From the NCBI GenBank assembly GCA_024752435.1, contig CP103029.1, forward strand, positions 310,001 through 374,000: a stretch of DNA of 64,000 nt. Direction: 5' to 3'. How positions within the stretch are numbered: the first letter of the stretch is position 1; the number at the start of each line of letters is the position of its first letter. The position numbers were made by a program, and so were the translations under genes. Source of the DNA: Allantophomopsis cytisporea (taxonomy: Eukaryota; Ascomycota; Leotiomycetes; Phacidiales; Phacidiaceae). The notes under the pieces are model-generated. The model ran no database searches, was not told the DNA's origin, and saw only the letters and a list, made by a program, of their open reading frames with translations. Below, piece by piece: positions 1-10,065 of the stretch.

Positions 1-1624
1 TATTGTTGCTGTCGATATGATGGATGCTAAGGTTGGTGGGGGTGCGATTAATGCCGGGCCGCGGGGGAAGGCTACAAAGGGGAGGGTGGAGAGTTTGGAG
101 CGGGAGACGGAAGTAGGGTGGGGAATTGTGAGGCTTTATAGGGATGGAGAAGATGTGGAAGGGCTTTGGGAGGAGGAGGACCTGGAAGGAGGAGATGGGT
201 TGGGTGTTGTTAGAGATGAGGATTGTACGATTCTTTGTATTCCCGCTGTGCCGAGTTATATGACACCCAGCGACTTCTTGGGCTGGGTGGGCGAGGAGAC
301 GAGAGAGCTTGTGAGCCATTTCAGGATGGTCATGACGGGCAGGATGAATAGGTATCTGGTTCTGCTGAAGTTCAGAGATGGCAAGGAAGCGAGGAAATGG
401 AGACGCGAATGGGATGGCAAGGTCTTCAACTCGATGGAGCCAGAGAACTGCCACGTTATGTTCATTAAGAGCATCATCTTCCAGACCACTAAGAACTCGG
501 ATGTTAGCACGCCGCCCGGCAATTCTTCAAAATCCTTCCCGGATATGACCCACGACCCCTTCACTCCCTCCGCTACACAATTGAAGCCCTTTCCGCCGCC
601 AACACCAAGCCTGGTGGAGCTGCCTACATGTCCAGTTTGTCTTGAACGCATGGACGACACTACAGGCCTTCTCACCATTCTCTGCCAACACGTCTTCCAC
701 TGCGCGTGCCTCCAGAAATGGAAGGGCAGCGGCTGTCCCGTCTGCCGGCATACACAGCCCTCACCCACACCATTCGGCAACTCCCCAGGTGAGGCATCCC
801 TATGTCGCGTCTGCGACTGTGACTCTGACCTATGGATCTGCCTCATCTGCGGTAACGTCGGCTGCGGCCGATATAAAGGCGGACATGCGAAGGAGCATTG
901 GAAGGAGTCGGGCCATAACTACAGCCTGGAGATCGAGACTCAGCATGTGTGGGATTATGCAGGTGATCTGTGGGTCCATCGTCTCATTCAGACAAAGGGT
1001 GATGGAAAGCTTGTAGAACTACCAAGTGATCGGCATCGGAGGACGGGCAAGGAAGAGGAGGATCTACCGCGTGAGAAGGTGGAGAATATTGGGCTGGAAT
1101 ACACACATCTCCTCTCCTCACAACTTGAGTCTCAGAGGGTGTATTTCGATGATATTGTGAAGAAGGCTGCTGATAAAGCTGCTGCCGCTGCCGCTTCTGC
1201 TGAGGAGGCGGCGAACAGAGCTGCTACTGCGACCGCTGCGTTACAAGAATTGCGGTCCGAGAACGAGGCCTTGCAGCGCTCTGTCGCGGAGCTAGAGAAA
1301 GAGCGGGATCGCGCCGCTCATAAGGCAGATCGCACGGCGGAAATGGCGAGGAAGATGACAGCTAAATTTCAAGAGGAGCAAAGTCAGAATGCCGGGCTGC
1401 TGGAGAGGGTCAAGCATGTCACTGGCGAGGTGGAAAGTTTGGGTGGGAAGCTTAGGGAGTTGGAGATGGAGAATGCGGATTTGAAGGAGCAGAATAGGGA
1501 CTTGAGCTTTTTTATCAGTTCCAGTCAAAAAATTGGGGAACTTAAGGAGGCGGATGGGGAGTTGGGGGCGGAGATTGAAGAGGGGACTGTTGGGGTTGGG
1601 AAGAAGGGGAGGAGGAGAAAATAG
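1..1624 (+). CDS. BRAP2/Etp1-like RING and UBP zinc-finger E3 ubiquitin ligase (5' truncated by window)
   Basis: The frame is open from base 2 through the first ATG at 17, so the true N-terminus probably lies left of the window; the stop is TAG at 1622-1624. Counting from the ATG at 17, the order is a BRAP2 RRM-like region (about residues 75-155), a C3H2C3 RING finger (about 205-246, starting CPVCLERM with a CQHVFHCACL core), a ZnF-UBP domain (about 263-335, CRVCDCDSDLW then CLICGNVGCG), and a long Ala/Glu-rich coiled coil (about 380-515) with a basic C-terminus. This order is diagnostic for the BRAP2 family (yeast Etp1), cytoplasmic RING ligases whose UBP finger binds ubiquitin; animal members restrain Ras-MAPK signalling and yeast Etp1 acts in the ethanol response. 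No intron is visible here. The family call is sure; the cellular role in this fungus is inference. Confidence 0.93.
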   Translation, partial: IVAVDMMDAKVGGGAINAGPRGKATKGRVESLERETEVGWGIVRLYRDGEDVEGLWEEEDLEGGDGLGVVRDEDCTILCIPAVPSYMTPSDFLGWVGEETRELVSHFRMVMTGRMNRYLVLLKFRDGKEARKWRREWDGKVFNSMEPENCHVMFIKSIIFQTTKNSDVSTPPGNSSKSFPDMTHDPFTPSATQLKPFPPPTPSLVELPTCPVCLERMDDTTGLLTILCQHVFHCACLQKWKGSGCPVCRHTQPSPTPFGNSPGEASLCRVCDCDSDLWICLICGNVGCGRYKGGHAKEHWKESGHNYSLEIETQHVWDYAGDLWVHRLIQTKGDGKLVELPSDRHRRTGKEEEDLPREKVENIGLEYTHLLSSQLESQRVYFDDIVKKAADKAAAAAASAEEAANRAATATAALQELRSENEALQRSVAELEKERDRAAHKADRTAEMARKMTAKFQEEQSQNAGLLERVKHVTGEVESLGGKLRELEMENADLKEQNRDLSFFISSSQKIGELKEADGELGAEIEEGTVGVGKKGRRRK

Positions 1625-4063
1625 GGGATATTGATTAATGAACGATGATTATTGAATTGTACAAACCGCCTTGTAAACACCACAAAAACCTCAACACAAC
1701 TCCGTAGAATGCTTACAAATGGACTCTGTGACTTTAATTTGCCACCATAATATTTACAACGGCGATGACCATAACACGCACTTTTCTGTAAACTCACCAC
1801 GACGTCTCACAAGCTGGTCAACCCAGTATTTATGCGTAACAACGATCCCATTGATCTATTTCTGCAGTATTGCATTCTAGTCAATCTGAACTGCTGCCTC
1901 CATTTCAATTTGGTTGCCTGATATTTATATACCGGAAAATCCTCTACATTATAGTGCTAGCACTTCTCAATGGGATTTACGTCCAGTGAAATTGCAGGAT
2001 GCAGCATCAATACAGCTCTATTTGCAGTCTTCTGTTTGTCATAGACGTTATTCTTTAAAATCTTCTTATGAACTGTGTTCCTATTCTTTATTTATATATT
2101 TATATATTTATATATTTATATATTTATATATTTATATATAGATTGAATTGAGGGTGTGGTGATAGATACAACGGAATTTTCTTCCTAAATAACCACCTGA
2201 CACTTATGTTGAATGATTACGAATACGCTGTTCTTCCCAATACTTTCAATAATTATCAGAAGTGGCTTGCAATTATACACAATATAGCTTTAAGCATGTA
2301 CGAGTTCTGTTCTTCCTTATGAAGCTAATCAAATAGCTTTTGTGATATGCCTTTTCCGTAAGTTGAGTCATACAATCTCTAAAGTGTCTCTCACAGCCTA
2401 GAAATGTACACTTGTACGACCAAGAAGCATTCTTCTTCTCTTGATACTAAAGTAAATTCTCAAGACCCTATCTGTATCCTGTATTGGCTTGTACGAAAGC
2501 AAAATAAAGCTCTGATAAGGCGTGCAATCGATGACATCCAGCCTTTGATAAGATATGTAAGAGAGTATTGGGGCTTGCATTAAGCTTCATATCTGAAACA
2601 ACATGACGGAATTGACGTTTCCTTGTCTCATAGTTAAATGTAAAATAAGTAACAATCTCATGTAATATTGCCGCATCCATTTTGTGTAGGTAACGTTTAC
2701 GCGCTAGGTGAGCATGCTCAAGTGCAGTATATATGCGAACTTTCTATATAGAAGACTCTGTGAGCTTATGACTCATACAAATAATACAAGCCGATATATT
2801 GAACCGGCATAACTGGCGTATAGCTCCATCATGCTTCGTAAGTACCTCATAGCCTAGAATGTGGTCCTCCATAAGGCTAGTGGAGTATATAGTCGTTCCG
2901 TTGTCAAGAGAAATGCCAGTATTAAGGAAGTACTAAGGTCTTTGAAGATCCTTTAAGACATAAGCTGGAGATTTTACGAATAACATATATTTAACGATTT
3001 GGGTGGCATTTCTACGGATTCTTGGATACCACGTCGTCAAGTGCTCATATGCCCATGTACAAAAGTGCGAAGTAGCTCATAATGATGCTCACGTTTTCTG
3101 GACTACAAATGAGCTTATACTTATACAATTCCTTACTTTATGCAATGACCATGCTTGAATGAAAAATCAAGAATGCTGGTGAAATTGTGTATGTTGTCTG
3201 ATAGTATGCTAAGTTATCATCCTCTCTCTTTTTGCATTGTGCACAGTGTATTACGAATACCGCTCTTGCACAATTCTGTGTGCATTGACGCCTTCTTTGG
3301 TACATAGTATTTACTATTGTTGAGTAACTATTGACTTCTATGGTTGCTTGGTGCATATATTTGCACTCACATGTTCCAATCACGACAACACACCTTTCTC
3401 CTGAAACTTACGCCCAAGCGTGAACATCAACTCTACATATTCCAGATTCTCACTCTAATCTCTCAAACTTGCACTTCCTGTTACGAATCTCCTTCATTGA
3501 GATACTGCGTATACGAAATCAACATCTTATCATATGGCCATACATCGCGGAGATATCAACATCAAGATCGAGAAGCAACACGCTCGTGGGCTCCACATCT
3601 TCATCACTTTCTTACAGTGATACTATCCTGTTAAGTTCCATTTTGGAGCGACTGGCTTCGCTACTTTCCAATAGAGCTGGACGGCTATTAGCTCTGATAC
3701 GATCATCGAATATCCACATCAAATCTTATAACTTAGGCAACTCGTGGACATTACATCGCCAAATCCGACTCTTTCTCAGCAGACTCATCACACCTGGTGC
3801 TTCAAAAGGTATGTTTGATGTACCATATTTACTTCCACTGAAGTCTACCTGCTCTTGGTCATTGAAGAACTTATAGAACTGATATGCTGACATATCAGAC
3901 TATTGTGGCCTCGAGCAATCCATCTCGGATAGCAGACTTTCCACTTCTATCAAAGACAGTGAAAGCAGTAATCTTAGCTCCAGCACAATTTGGAGACTCG
4001 AGAACGAGCACTCAGCTCTTACAATCTTCAGCCTTCCAATCCTGTCAGGCGCCAGCGAACACA
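1625..4063. other. Intergenic, no gene seen
   Basis: AT-rich spacer between the RING ligase stop and the next supported start. It holds an AT microsatellite (2091-2141) and scattered short ORFs without family resemblance. An open frame at 3469-3876 and the in-frame extension above the next gene (3884-4063) are open but look like leader DNA, not conserved coding sequence. Confidence 0.6.
2091..2141. repeat. AT microsatellite/minisatellite, 8-bp unit (atttatat)n, about six copies
   Basis: Near-perfect reiteration of an 8-bp TTTATATA-type unit, seen directly. It lies about 470 bp beyond the RING ligase stop. No function is implied. Confidence 0.9.
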
Positions 4064-5065
4064 ATGCCACCAATTGTTGATTGCCGCGGTCATCCTCTTA
4101 TGCGGTACATGACACAAAAATACAAGGAAGAGAAGCCTCCAAAGCCACATGTCATCAAATTCGCAGCCTCGAACTCTGTCACCAGATTCTGGGCTATCCC
4201 AGAAATGAGGAATATGATATACGAACTCTTGCTCGTAGCACCTGGAGAGCTTCAGCTTCTCGAGATGTATGGATGTCTAAGATGCCTAGAGAAGAAAGTA
4301 GAGGTGAGTAAATCCACCGAAATTATGACTCAGCTGTTATTGACAAGAATCTAGTGCTTCTCTAGGAACTGCAAAAGATGTCATATGGATAACCAGGAGT
4401 GTGAGCCACTTCCTAGGCTACCTTTTTACTTGAGATGTGACGAATCCTCCGCTGATGCGGTAAAGCCGGCGGAAGCTGAGAATGCAGTCAGTGAGTCATC
4501 GGAACTTCTCGCTCCCTCTCGTCGATTGGGCATCTCTCCGGCAATCTTGAGATCGTGCCATGGCGTGTATTTCGAAGCGCTTAGGGTTCTCTACGGCAAG
4601 AACGCATTCGGCGTCCACATGATGGACTGGGGCCTTAGAAATTTAGCCTTATATGTCGATTCTTCTTTGGAAATCAAAAATGACTCCAACATGTATGGTT
4701 TTGAAAGAGCTGCAGGGATGCCTCATGGCAGATTGCGATTTGTCAGAGATGTGCGCTTGATACTTCTCAGTTGGAATTCTGGAAATGGTCAAATTTCCGA
4801 TGAAATTTTCAGAGATTGGGTGCACCATCAATCAACACTCAATTCCTGGCTTCGAGATTGGGAGGACGGCGTAAATCATACACTGCGTCTTGACTTCACA
4901 GAAATGAAGTTTACGGAGCGCGATGACTTCAATATCCACGATTATTTGATTGTTGTACTAAAGAAAGTGACGACTCTGGTAGTGATCGGACTCACACAGC
5001 GAAAGGGCCTCAAGATGTTCAAGGATATGACGGAAAAGCTTGGGTTGAGATTCATTGTCCTTTGA
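4064..5065 (+). CDS. 2EXR/F-box-like fungal hypothetical protein, 316 aa, one intron
   Basis: Exons 4064-4303 and 4355-5065; the 51-nt intron (gtgagt...ctag) joins in phase 0 and gives 316 codons. The N-terminal part has the fungal 2EXR/F-box-like signature FWAIPEMRNMIYELLLV, and after the intron comes ISPAILRSCHGVYFEALRVLYG, the usual partner block of these proteins (conserved Cys then an ALxxLYG helix). A Cys cluster spans the splice junction (CLRCLEKK, then CFSRNCKRCHM), which might bind metal. The start at 4064 was chosen for its ACAATG context and because similarity begins soon after; the upstream frame stays open to 3884 without recognisable content. These proteins form large, lineage-expanded fungal families of unknown function, possibly substrate adaptors. 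The family assignment is moderate; no function is claimed. Confidence 0.72.
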
Positions 5066-7177
5066 GGACTTCATTTGGGAATTGGATACACAAGGAGGAG
5101 AAAGCATGAACTGACTGGTGATGTACATAGTTACTTTGCATCAAGTTCCTGACTGACTCTCAATTGTTTGATGTAAACGGAGGAATAATGGAGACGTTTT
5201 TATGGGAGTTTATGGACCTGTTTCTTCCTTGATCATTTTGTTCGTTGCTGCTAGCTTTATTCATAAACCAAATATTTCCTAAATACTCACCGGAGAGCAC
5301 TGAGATCAAAGTCAGAGGTATACACATCAGGGCTAATACTAGAAGAGAGCCATGTGTAAAAGTGATCATTTCCTGCCTTCAGCGACATTGATCTTGTAAG
5401 TGTCAATGTACATTACGATAGTCTCGCTGTATTTGCACTCGTATAGAGAGCTTTGACGATGAATTTGATATAGAAAGGAAATTTTGAAGAGTGTTAATGT
5501 TAAGTAGGCGTGTTCACAACAAAATCAATCTAGTTTGGGAAGTCAGTAGCTCTTGGATCTACTTCGTCAAATCTAACGAGTGACCTGCAGAGAAAACCTT
5601 TGACCAGAGTGCAATGCCTTTTAGGAAGCGCGAGCTGTGAAGACTGCGATCTATGCTAATCCAATCCTTTCTCGGGATATTCTCATAGCTGTTGTCAGGA
5701 CTGTGGCTTCTTGACCTTTTAGGTCGCTCTATGTATCTAATATGCTAAGAAGATCTGTTCACTTGAGGTCCCATCCAGATGCTTTGATATAAGGAGTTTG
5801 GTAATCGGTTTAGTCCCGACAGATGAGTTGTTATTAAAGGTGTCTACATATAATTCTGAACCCTCCAACTAATTGCCTCCTTTCACCTGTAGCTATTTTG
5901 TAATCAATAATACGAAAGTATGCGGTGGTTGAAGATATTCGCACACGAGGCCGAAAGCCGGGTTTCGGCTATGATAAGATCTACCTCATTACCCGCTTCT
6001 TTCACTTGGTATTTTATCAGCATGTGATCATCTCCTCCACTCTTGATCTCATCTACCATACGCCGAGCAAAAAGCACTTTCGCTTCATAATGTAGCATTA
6101 ATAGATCACCAGGTCAAAAGACTTCCTTAGAACTTCTGAGAGAAGAGAAAGGCTTTTGAGTTGAATATTATCGGCCAAGGGGAGCTTGAGCATCGGAATC
6201 TGTATTTGAGTTCCATGACGAAAGGCTCAAGCTTCGGTGTAGGCACGATCCCGGTGCCGAATCGTAGGAACAGAGAGGTAGCGCTCTCATGGGGCGCTTT
6301 TCGTTCTCCGGTAGGTTGCTCCGATACGATATTCACCTCGTAAGGGCGCTATTCCTAATCATTTTCGTTCATTATCGTGCGATAGCCACAACTCGTGCCC
6401 TAGACAATTTGTGATTGCTCGATACGTAGAGATGGTACCATAATATGTACATATGTACTTACTGCCTTGACCTTACTCCGTTGCCGGTGTGTGGAGTACC
6501 TGCGTATGTGCGCAGATAGCGGGTCAACTTGGTGACTTACCCCACGATTGTCTACCTAGGTATGAAAATTATTTGCAGCAGAAACCGAATATGTATGATG
6601 AGCATTCAAGTGAACCTGGAGTAATACGTGAATGAACAACATGGAATGTTTGCTGCTTTGTAAAATACTTCATGCCATGTATTTACTTCTGGCCCAGAAG
6701 CGTAGAGTCACATGTCCCCAATTGGAATGGTGATGACGAGGAACATTCCAGGCAGATTTGGTGAATGGTAACATGACAAGTTTGGTGACGAAGCGCCCTC
6801 CGCTGCAAACACATAATCGCCTCATGCGTCAAGTCCCAAAAGCACTCCATTTCCCACAATTTATCCTCCTCGTCTCCCAACCTACAAGAACATCACCTGC
6901 ATTGATCACTATTCAGTGAGATATCTAACTCAACACTAAAACCTTTACGATTTCTCGAGCTTCTTCGCATCACCTTCGCAGATCGCATTCGCAACCCTAT
7001 AACCTACAATCGTCTGTGATATTGTCAAGACTTAGGCCTCCTGCGAGAGTATACACCACGGACACAACAGCTCCACGGAGTATACGGTACTCCACGAGAA
7101 GCCATTTATCTGCTGAGAAGGTCCCGATTCAAATTAAACAAAATTAAAGTCAGTCAGTTATTGGCCAGTACTTCAAG
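5066..7177. other. Intergenic, no confident gene
   Basis: Mostly AT-rich. It contains one short minus-strand ORF with a hydrophobic start (5160-5369, listed separately) and several short ORFs without resemblance to known proteins. The last few hundred bases before 7178 presumably hold the promoter and 5' UTR of the WBP2-like gene. Confidence 0.55.
5160..5369 (-). CDS. Possible small secreted or membrane-anchored peptide (69 aa unspliced)
   Basis: An ATG at 5369 opens a frame whose first 26 residues form one hydrophobic segment (MITFTHGSLLVLALMCIPLT then LISVLS), like a signal peptide or single membrane helix. Directly after it is a good donor (gtgagt), followed about 40 nt later by tandem acceptor-like ctag and cag. 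Splicing to the first would give a peptide of about 40 residues; without splicing the ORF runs to 69 residues with a polar tail. There is no similarity I can name. It may be a lineage-specific small secreted protein or chance; an ORF this short is expected by chance in spacer DNA. Confidence 0.22.
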   Translation of the reverse strand: MITFTHGSLLVLALMCIPLTLISVLSGEYLGNIWFMNKASSNEQNDQGRNRSINSHKNVSIIPPFTSNN

Positions 7178-8151
7178 ATGTCTATCAAGTTAGTATATTT
7201 CCCATATTCAATCAGTATAGCACATTTTGAATCTCAAACACTCGAAGACTACAGAGTGCATCGATAGTTGCCCGGCAACTATCCCTTTCCCGTACCTCCT
7301 CCTCCAGTGCCAATGTGCCTAAGAAACAGTCAAGAAATGTGCTAAAGAAAGCCTCTCATATGAAAAGCTGGGTGATGTCTTCTTCGTCACCATCTGAGCC
7401 TTTCGTCAGACTACCGAACGAGCGCATCCTATATGTTTCCCCACCACGAACCAGCCTTACCTTATCAACGAAAAATTCCTTCCCGGCAGCTCAACCATTC
7501 GACCTCAAGAGTGATGGCGGAGTTGTGTATATTACAAACCAAAGGGTATGTTTTTAGATTATAATTCAGAGTATTGTTGACTGACCTGAGCCGCAGATCG
7601 TATACTTACCAACAAACCCCAAACCCGAATTACAGAACTTCTCTGCGCCGATCCTTAATCTCCAAGATACATATGTGCGGATGCCTTTCTTTGGGGCTAA
7701 TTACTGGGTTGCTACAGTCAAGCCAGTATCCGGCGGAGGAATTCCTTCTCAACATCCCTTTGTCGAGCTGAGCATGACATTCCGCGAGGGCGGTGCTAAT
7801 GACTATGATACCACATTTCGTCAGATCAAAGAACGGTTACAACAAGCTTACGATGTTGCAAGAGAGAGTGGACAGGTCTCCAGTAGAATGGGGGGAGTAA
7901 ATATGGCAAACGTGGATCTTGAACAACTTCCTGCATATGCACCAGTGGATGATCCCAAGGAACATCCAGACAATTCTGTTGAGTCACAGCAAGTTAGAGA
8001 AACAAACACACCTAGCTCTGGTATTGGAAGTCCAGAAGCTGAGACGGTCATGACTCCCGATGAACCACCGCCAGGATACGAGGAGGCCCAAATCCAGGCA
8101 GTGGGTACCAGATTTGAGGATATGGAACGGGAGGAAGCTCTTAGCCATTAG
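7178..8151 (+). CDS. GRAM-domain WBP2-like WW-binding protein, 247 aa, three exons
   Basis: Exons 7178-7188 (only 11 nt), 7368-7545 and 7597-8151. Splicing the 11-nt exon (MSI plus two bases) to 7368 creates the family N-terminus MSINWVM, which fixes the start and first intron (179 nt). A GRAM/PH-like fold covers about residues 10-130 (FVRLPNERILYVSPPRTSL, VYITNQRIVYLP, VELSMTF). The C-terminal third is polar and carries two PY motifs, LPAY (174-177) and PPGY (221-224), ligands for WW domains of Nedd4/Rsp5-type E3 ligases and related proteins. The family (WBP2/WBP2NL in animals) acts as a lipid-binding or transcription-coupled adaptor; the fungal role is not established. An Rsp5-type partner is inferred from the PY motifs only. 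Confidence 0.88.
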
Positions 8152-8595
8152 GTAGTTGGTGCCAATTCTGGCTTTGACGGCCTCGAAATGTTATATTGCG
8201 ATGTCGGTTATGAGCATGCTGGTTGGGCGTTTTGGGGAATTTAATACCAGGAAAAAGGCATTTTAGGCGTCGAGGATAGCAAGGAGTGAGCATCTTTAAA
8301 CAAGATACCAAATAAACAGCAAAATAAATAGCATACATTGTACTTCAAATATCTTACACCACAAATATGCTTTTGACTTTGTGACCTAGGCGCGCAATAT
8401 CCTAATCGTCCCGCATCCCGGAAATGGCAAGCCCAATCACGTGACTATATACCGGTGCGACAGCCAATCAAAATCTCGCGAATGAAGCTCCGACAAATCA
8501 TCAATTGATCGCAAGTTCAGTCCATCTCCTACATCACCGCCATCAATTCAATCTACGCAACACCTTTCACGTAGCTTCTCTTCGACAACTTCAAG
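8152..8595. other. Intergenic with QCR6 promoter
   Basis: The 3' UTR of the WBP2-like gene followed by the QCR6 promoter and leader. The second half holds two CCAAT boxes and a CACGTG (separate entry). Confidence 0.6.
8433..8468 (+). promoter_or_regulatory. Two CCAAT boxes, the first abutting CACGTG, upstream of QCR6
   Basis: CCAAT at 8433-8437 runs directly into CACGTG (8438-8443), and a second CCAAT is at 8464-8468, 31 bp from the first and 128-163 bp above the QCR6 ATG. CCAAT is bound by the HAP/CBC complex, a known regulator of respiratory genes in fungi; CACGTG is a bHLH site. The motifs are seen directly; their use is inference. Confidence 0.5.
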
Positions 8596-9485
8596 ATGGG
8601 ATTCTGGGACTCTTTGACGGACTTAGTAGAGGCCGCTACGCCATGGTCGAATGTTGAGGCCGAGGCCGCTCAGGAGGATGATTCTGCTGCACAATCGGAT
8701 GACGCCGGTGAGAGCGAGGCTACTGTGAGATTCCCTTTTTCTTTTGAGTCTGTGATGGTCCCGCTATGCAATTGAGCTGCGGTTTGGTGGGTTGAGGTCA
8801 AGTTGGGGGCGTGGTGGGGGGCAATTGGGCAGAGGTTCAAATGAGGGTTGAGGAGGAGGCGGACATCCTTCTACCATCCCAATGACCTCCAATGGTGTCG
8901 GGATTTATTTGGGAAGATGTGAATTCATCTCGGGTACAGTTTGCTGATGAATTGGCTACTATAGGATGCGAAGTCTTCCGACGATTCCGAGGATGCTGAG
9001 GAAGAGGAGGAGGAAGAAGATGAAGAGGAGATTGAGGACCCAAAGGAGAAGTTCGAGGCTGGTGAGTCTATTTTTTTTTACTATCCATATCTGAAAGGGG
9101 GGATTGAGCGACGGAATCCACGGACGGATTGCTTCGACCAACAATACGCCATAAAGATATCAACAACATGAAGCGCGCGTTCGCTACATCCACTATGTCT
9201 ATCAACCGAGAATCAATTGAATTGGCCGCTGAGCCTCTGGTGTGAACTTCGGAATTGGAATTGGACCTGGAATTGGAAGTGGATCAGATTGCTAATATTA
9301 ATCCTACAGAGTGTGCCGAGTCAAAGCAATGTTCTCCAGCAAAGCACCACTACGATGAGTGCGTCGAGCGCGTTACTGGCGCTGCTGAGGGAGCTCCAAA
9401 GGAGGACTGTGTCGAGGAGTTCTTCCATCTTGCTCACTGCGCTACCCAATGTGCTGCTCCAAAGCTCTGGGCTGCTCTTAAGTAG
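8596..9485 (+). CDS. QCR6: Cytochrome bc1 complex (complex III) acidic hinge protein Qcr6, 133 aa, three exons
   Basis: Exons 8596-8724, 8965-9061 and 9310-9485; phases 0 and 1 join cleanly (402 nt). The N-terminus is short and begins MGFWDSLTDLVE. The middle is extremely acidic (run of Glu/Asp encoded at about 8995-9045), then comes the Cys-rich helical hairpin of the hinge family: ECAESKQCSPAKHHYDECVERV and KEDCVEEFFHLAHCATQC, ending with a typical KLWAALK. Family members sit on the intermembrane-space face of complex III next to cytochrome c1 and promote cytochrome c docking and electron transfer; the paired cysteines form disulfides. Introns of 240 and 248 nt are long for so small a gene. 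The alternative donor at 8708 was rejected because it breaks phase. Confidence 0.93.
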
Positions 9486-10065
9486 ATCCGTCTACCACGA
9501 AATCCGCATCTCGACCATGACATATGAGTGGTATGGCTCTTGACTACGGAAGCAGAATTCTGGTTATCGTTGTTGGAAGATGAACGGTTTATAAGGGGAC
9601 GGGGGTGAGGATGTACACATTGAGCATAGCGCCTTTGATAGCTGTACTCGTATCGCATATCTCATTTTTCGAGTTGTGCCTGTAGTATAAAAATAGACGT
9701 TACTGCATTTTATCCTGCGGCAAGCTGACCGAACAGCTCTTCATTCATCCTGCAATTAGGAAGGTGATATATTGTTGTCACACGCATAACGAGGCTTTTG
9801 TGTGCGTGGACAGGATGTGTGCCAAGGCACATGCGGGAACGTCACAACCAGAACTCTTATCAGAAACCTTACCGCGGTTGTACACCGGCTTTGTACATTC
9901 TGCTCCCAAAGAATCCCTCAAATCCTGCCAATGTCTCCTACGATAAATTTGTCCTTCCATTCTACGATACCTGAATCTTCGAGCATTTTTTCCATATCAT
10001 ATGCACGGGTATGCTCGTGACGAGTAAGCACATATTAGGTTAAGCTTCTTCCTACTGCGCACGTC
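9486..10065. other. Intergenic, nothing recognised
   Basis: Contains the 3' UTR of QCR6 and the promoter and leader of the MFS gene. Short ORFs here look like chance. Confidence 0.5.

Noticed and set aside
256..846. 196-codon minus-strand ORF opposite the RING ligase
   Set aside because: Antisense shadow of conserved RING/UBP coding sequence.
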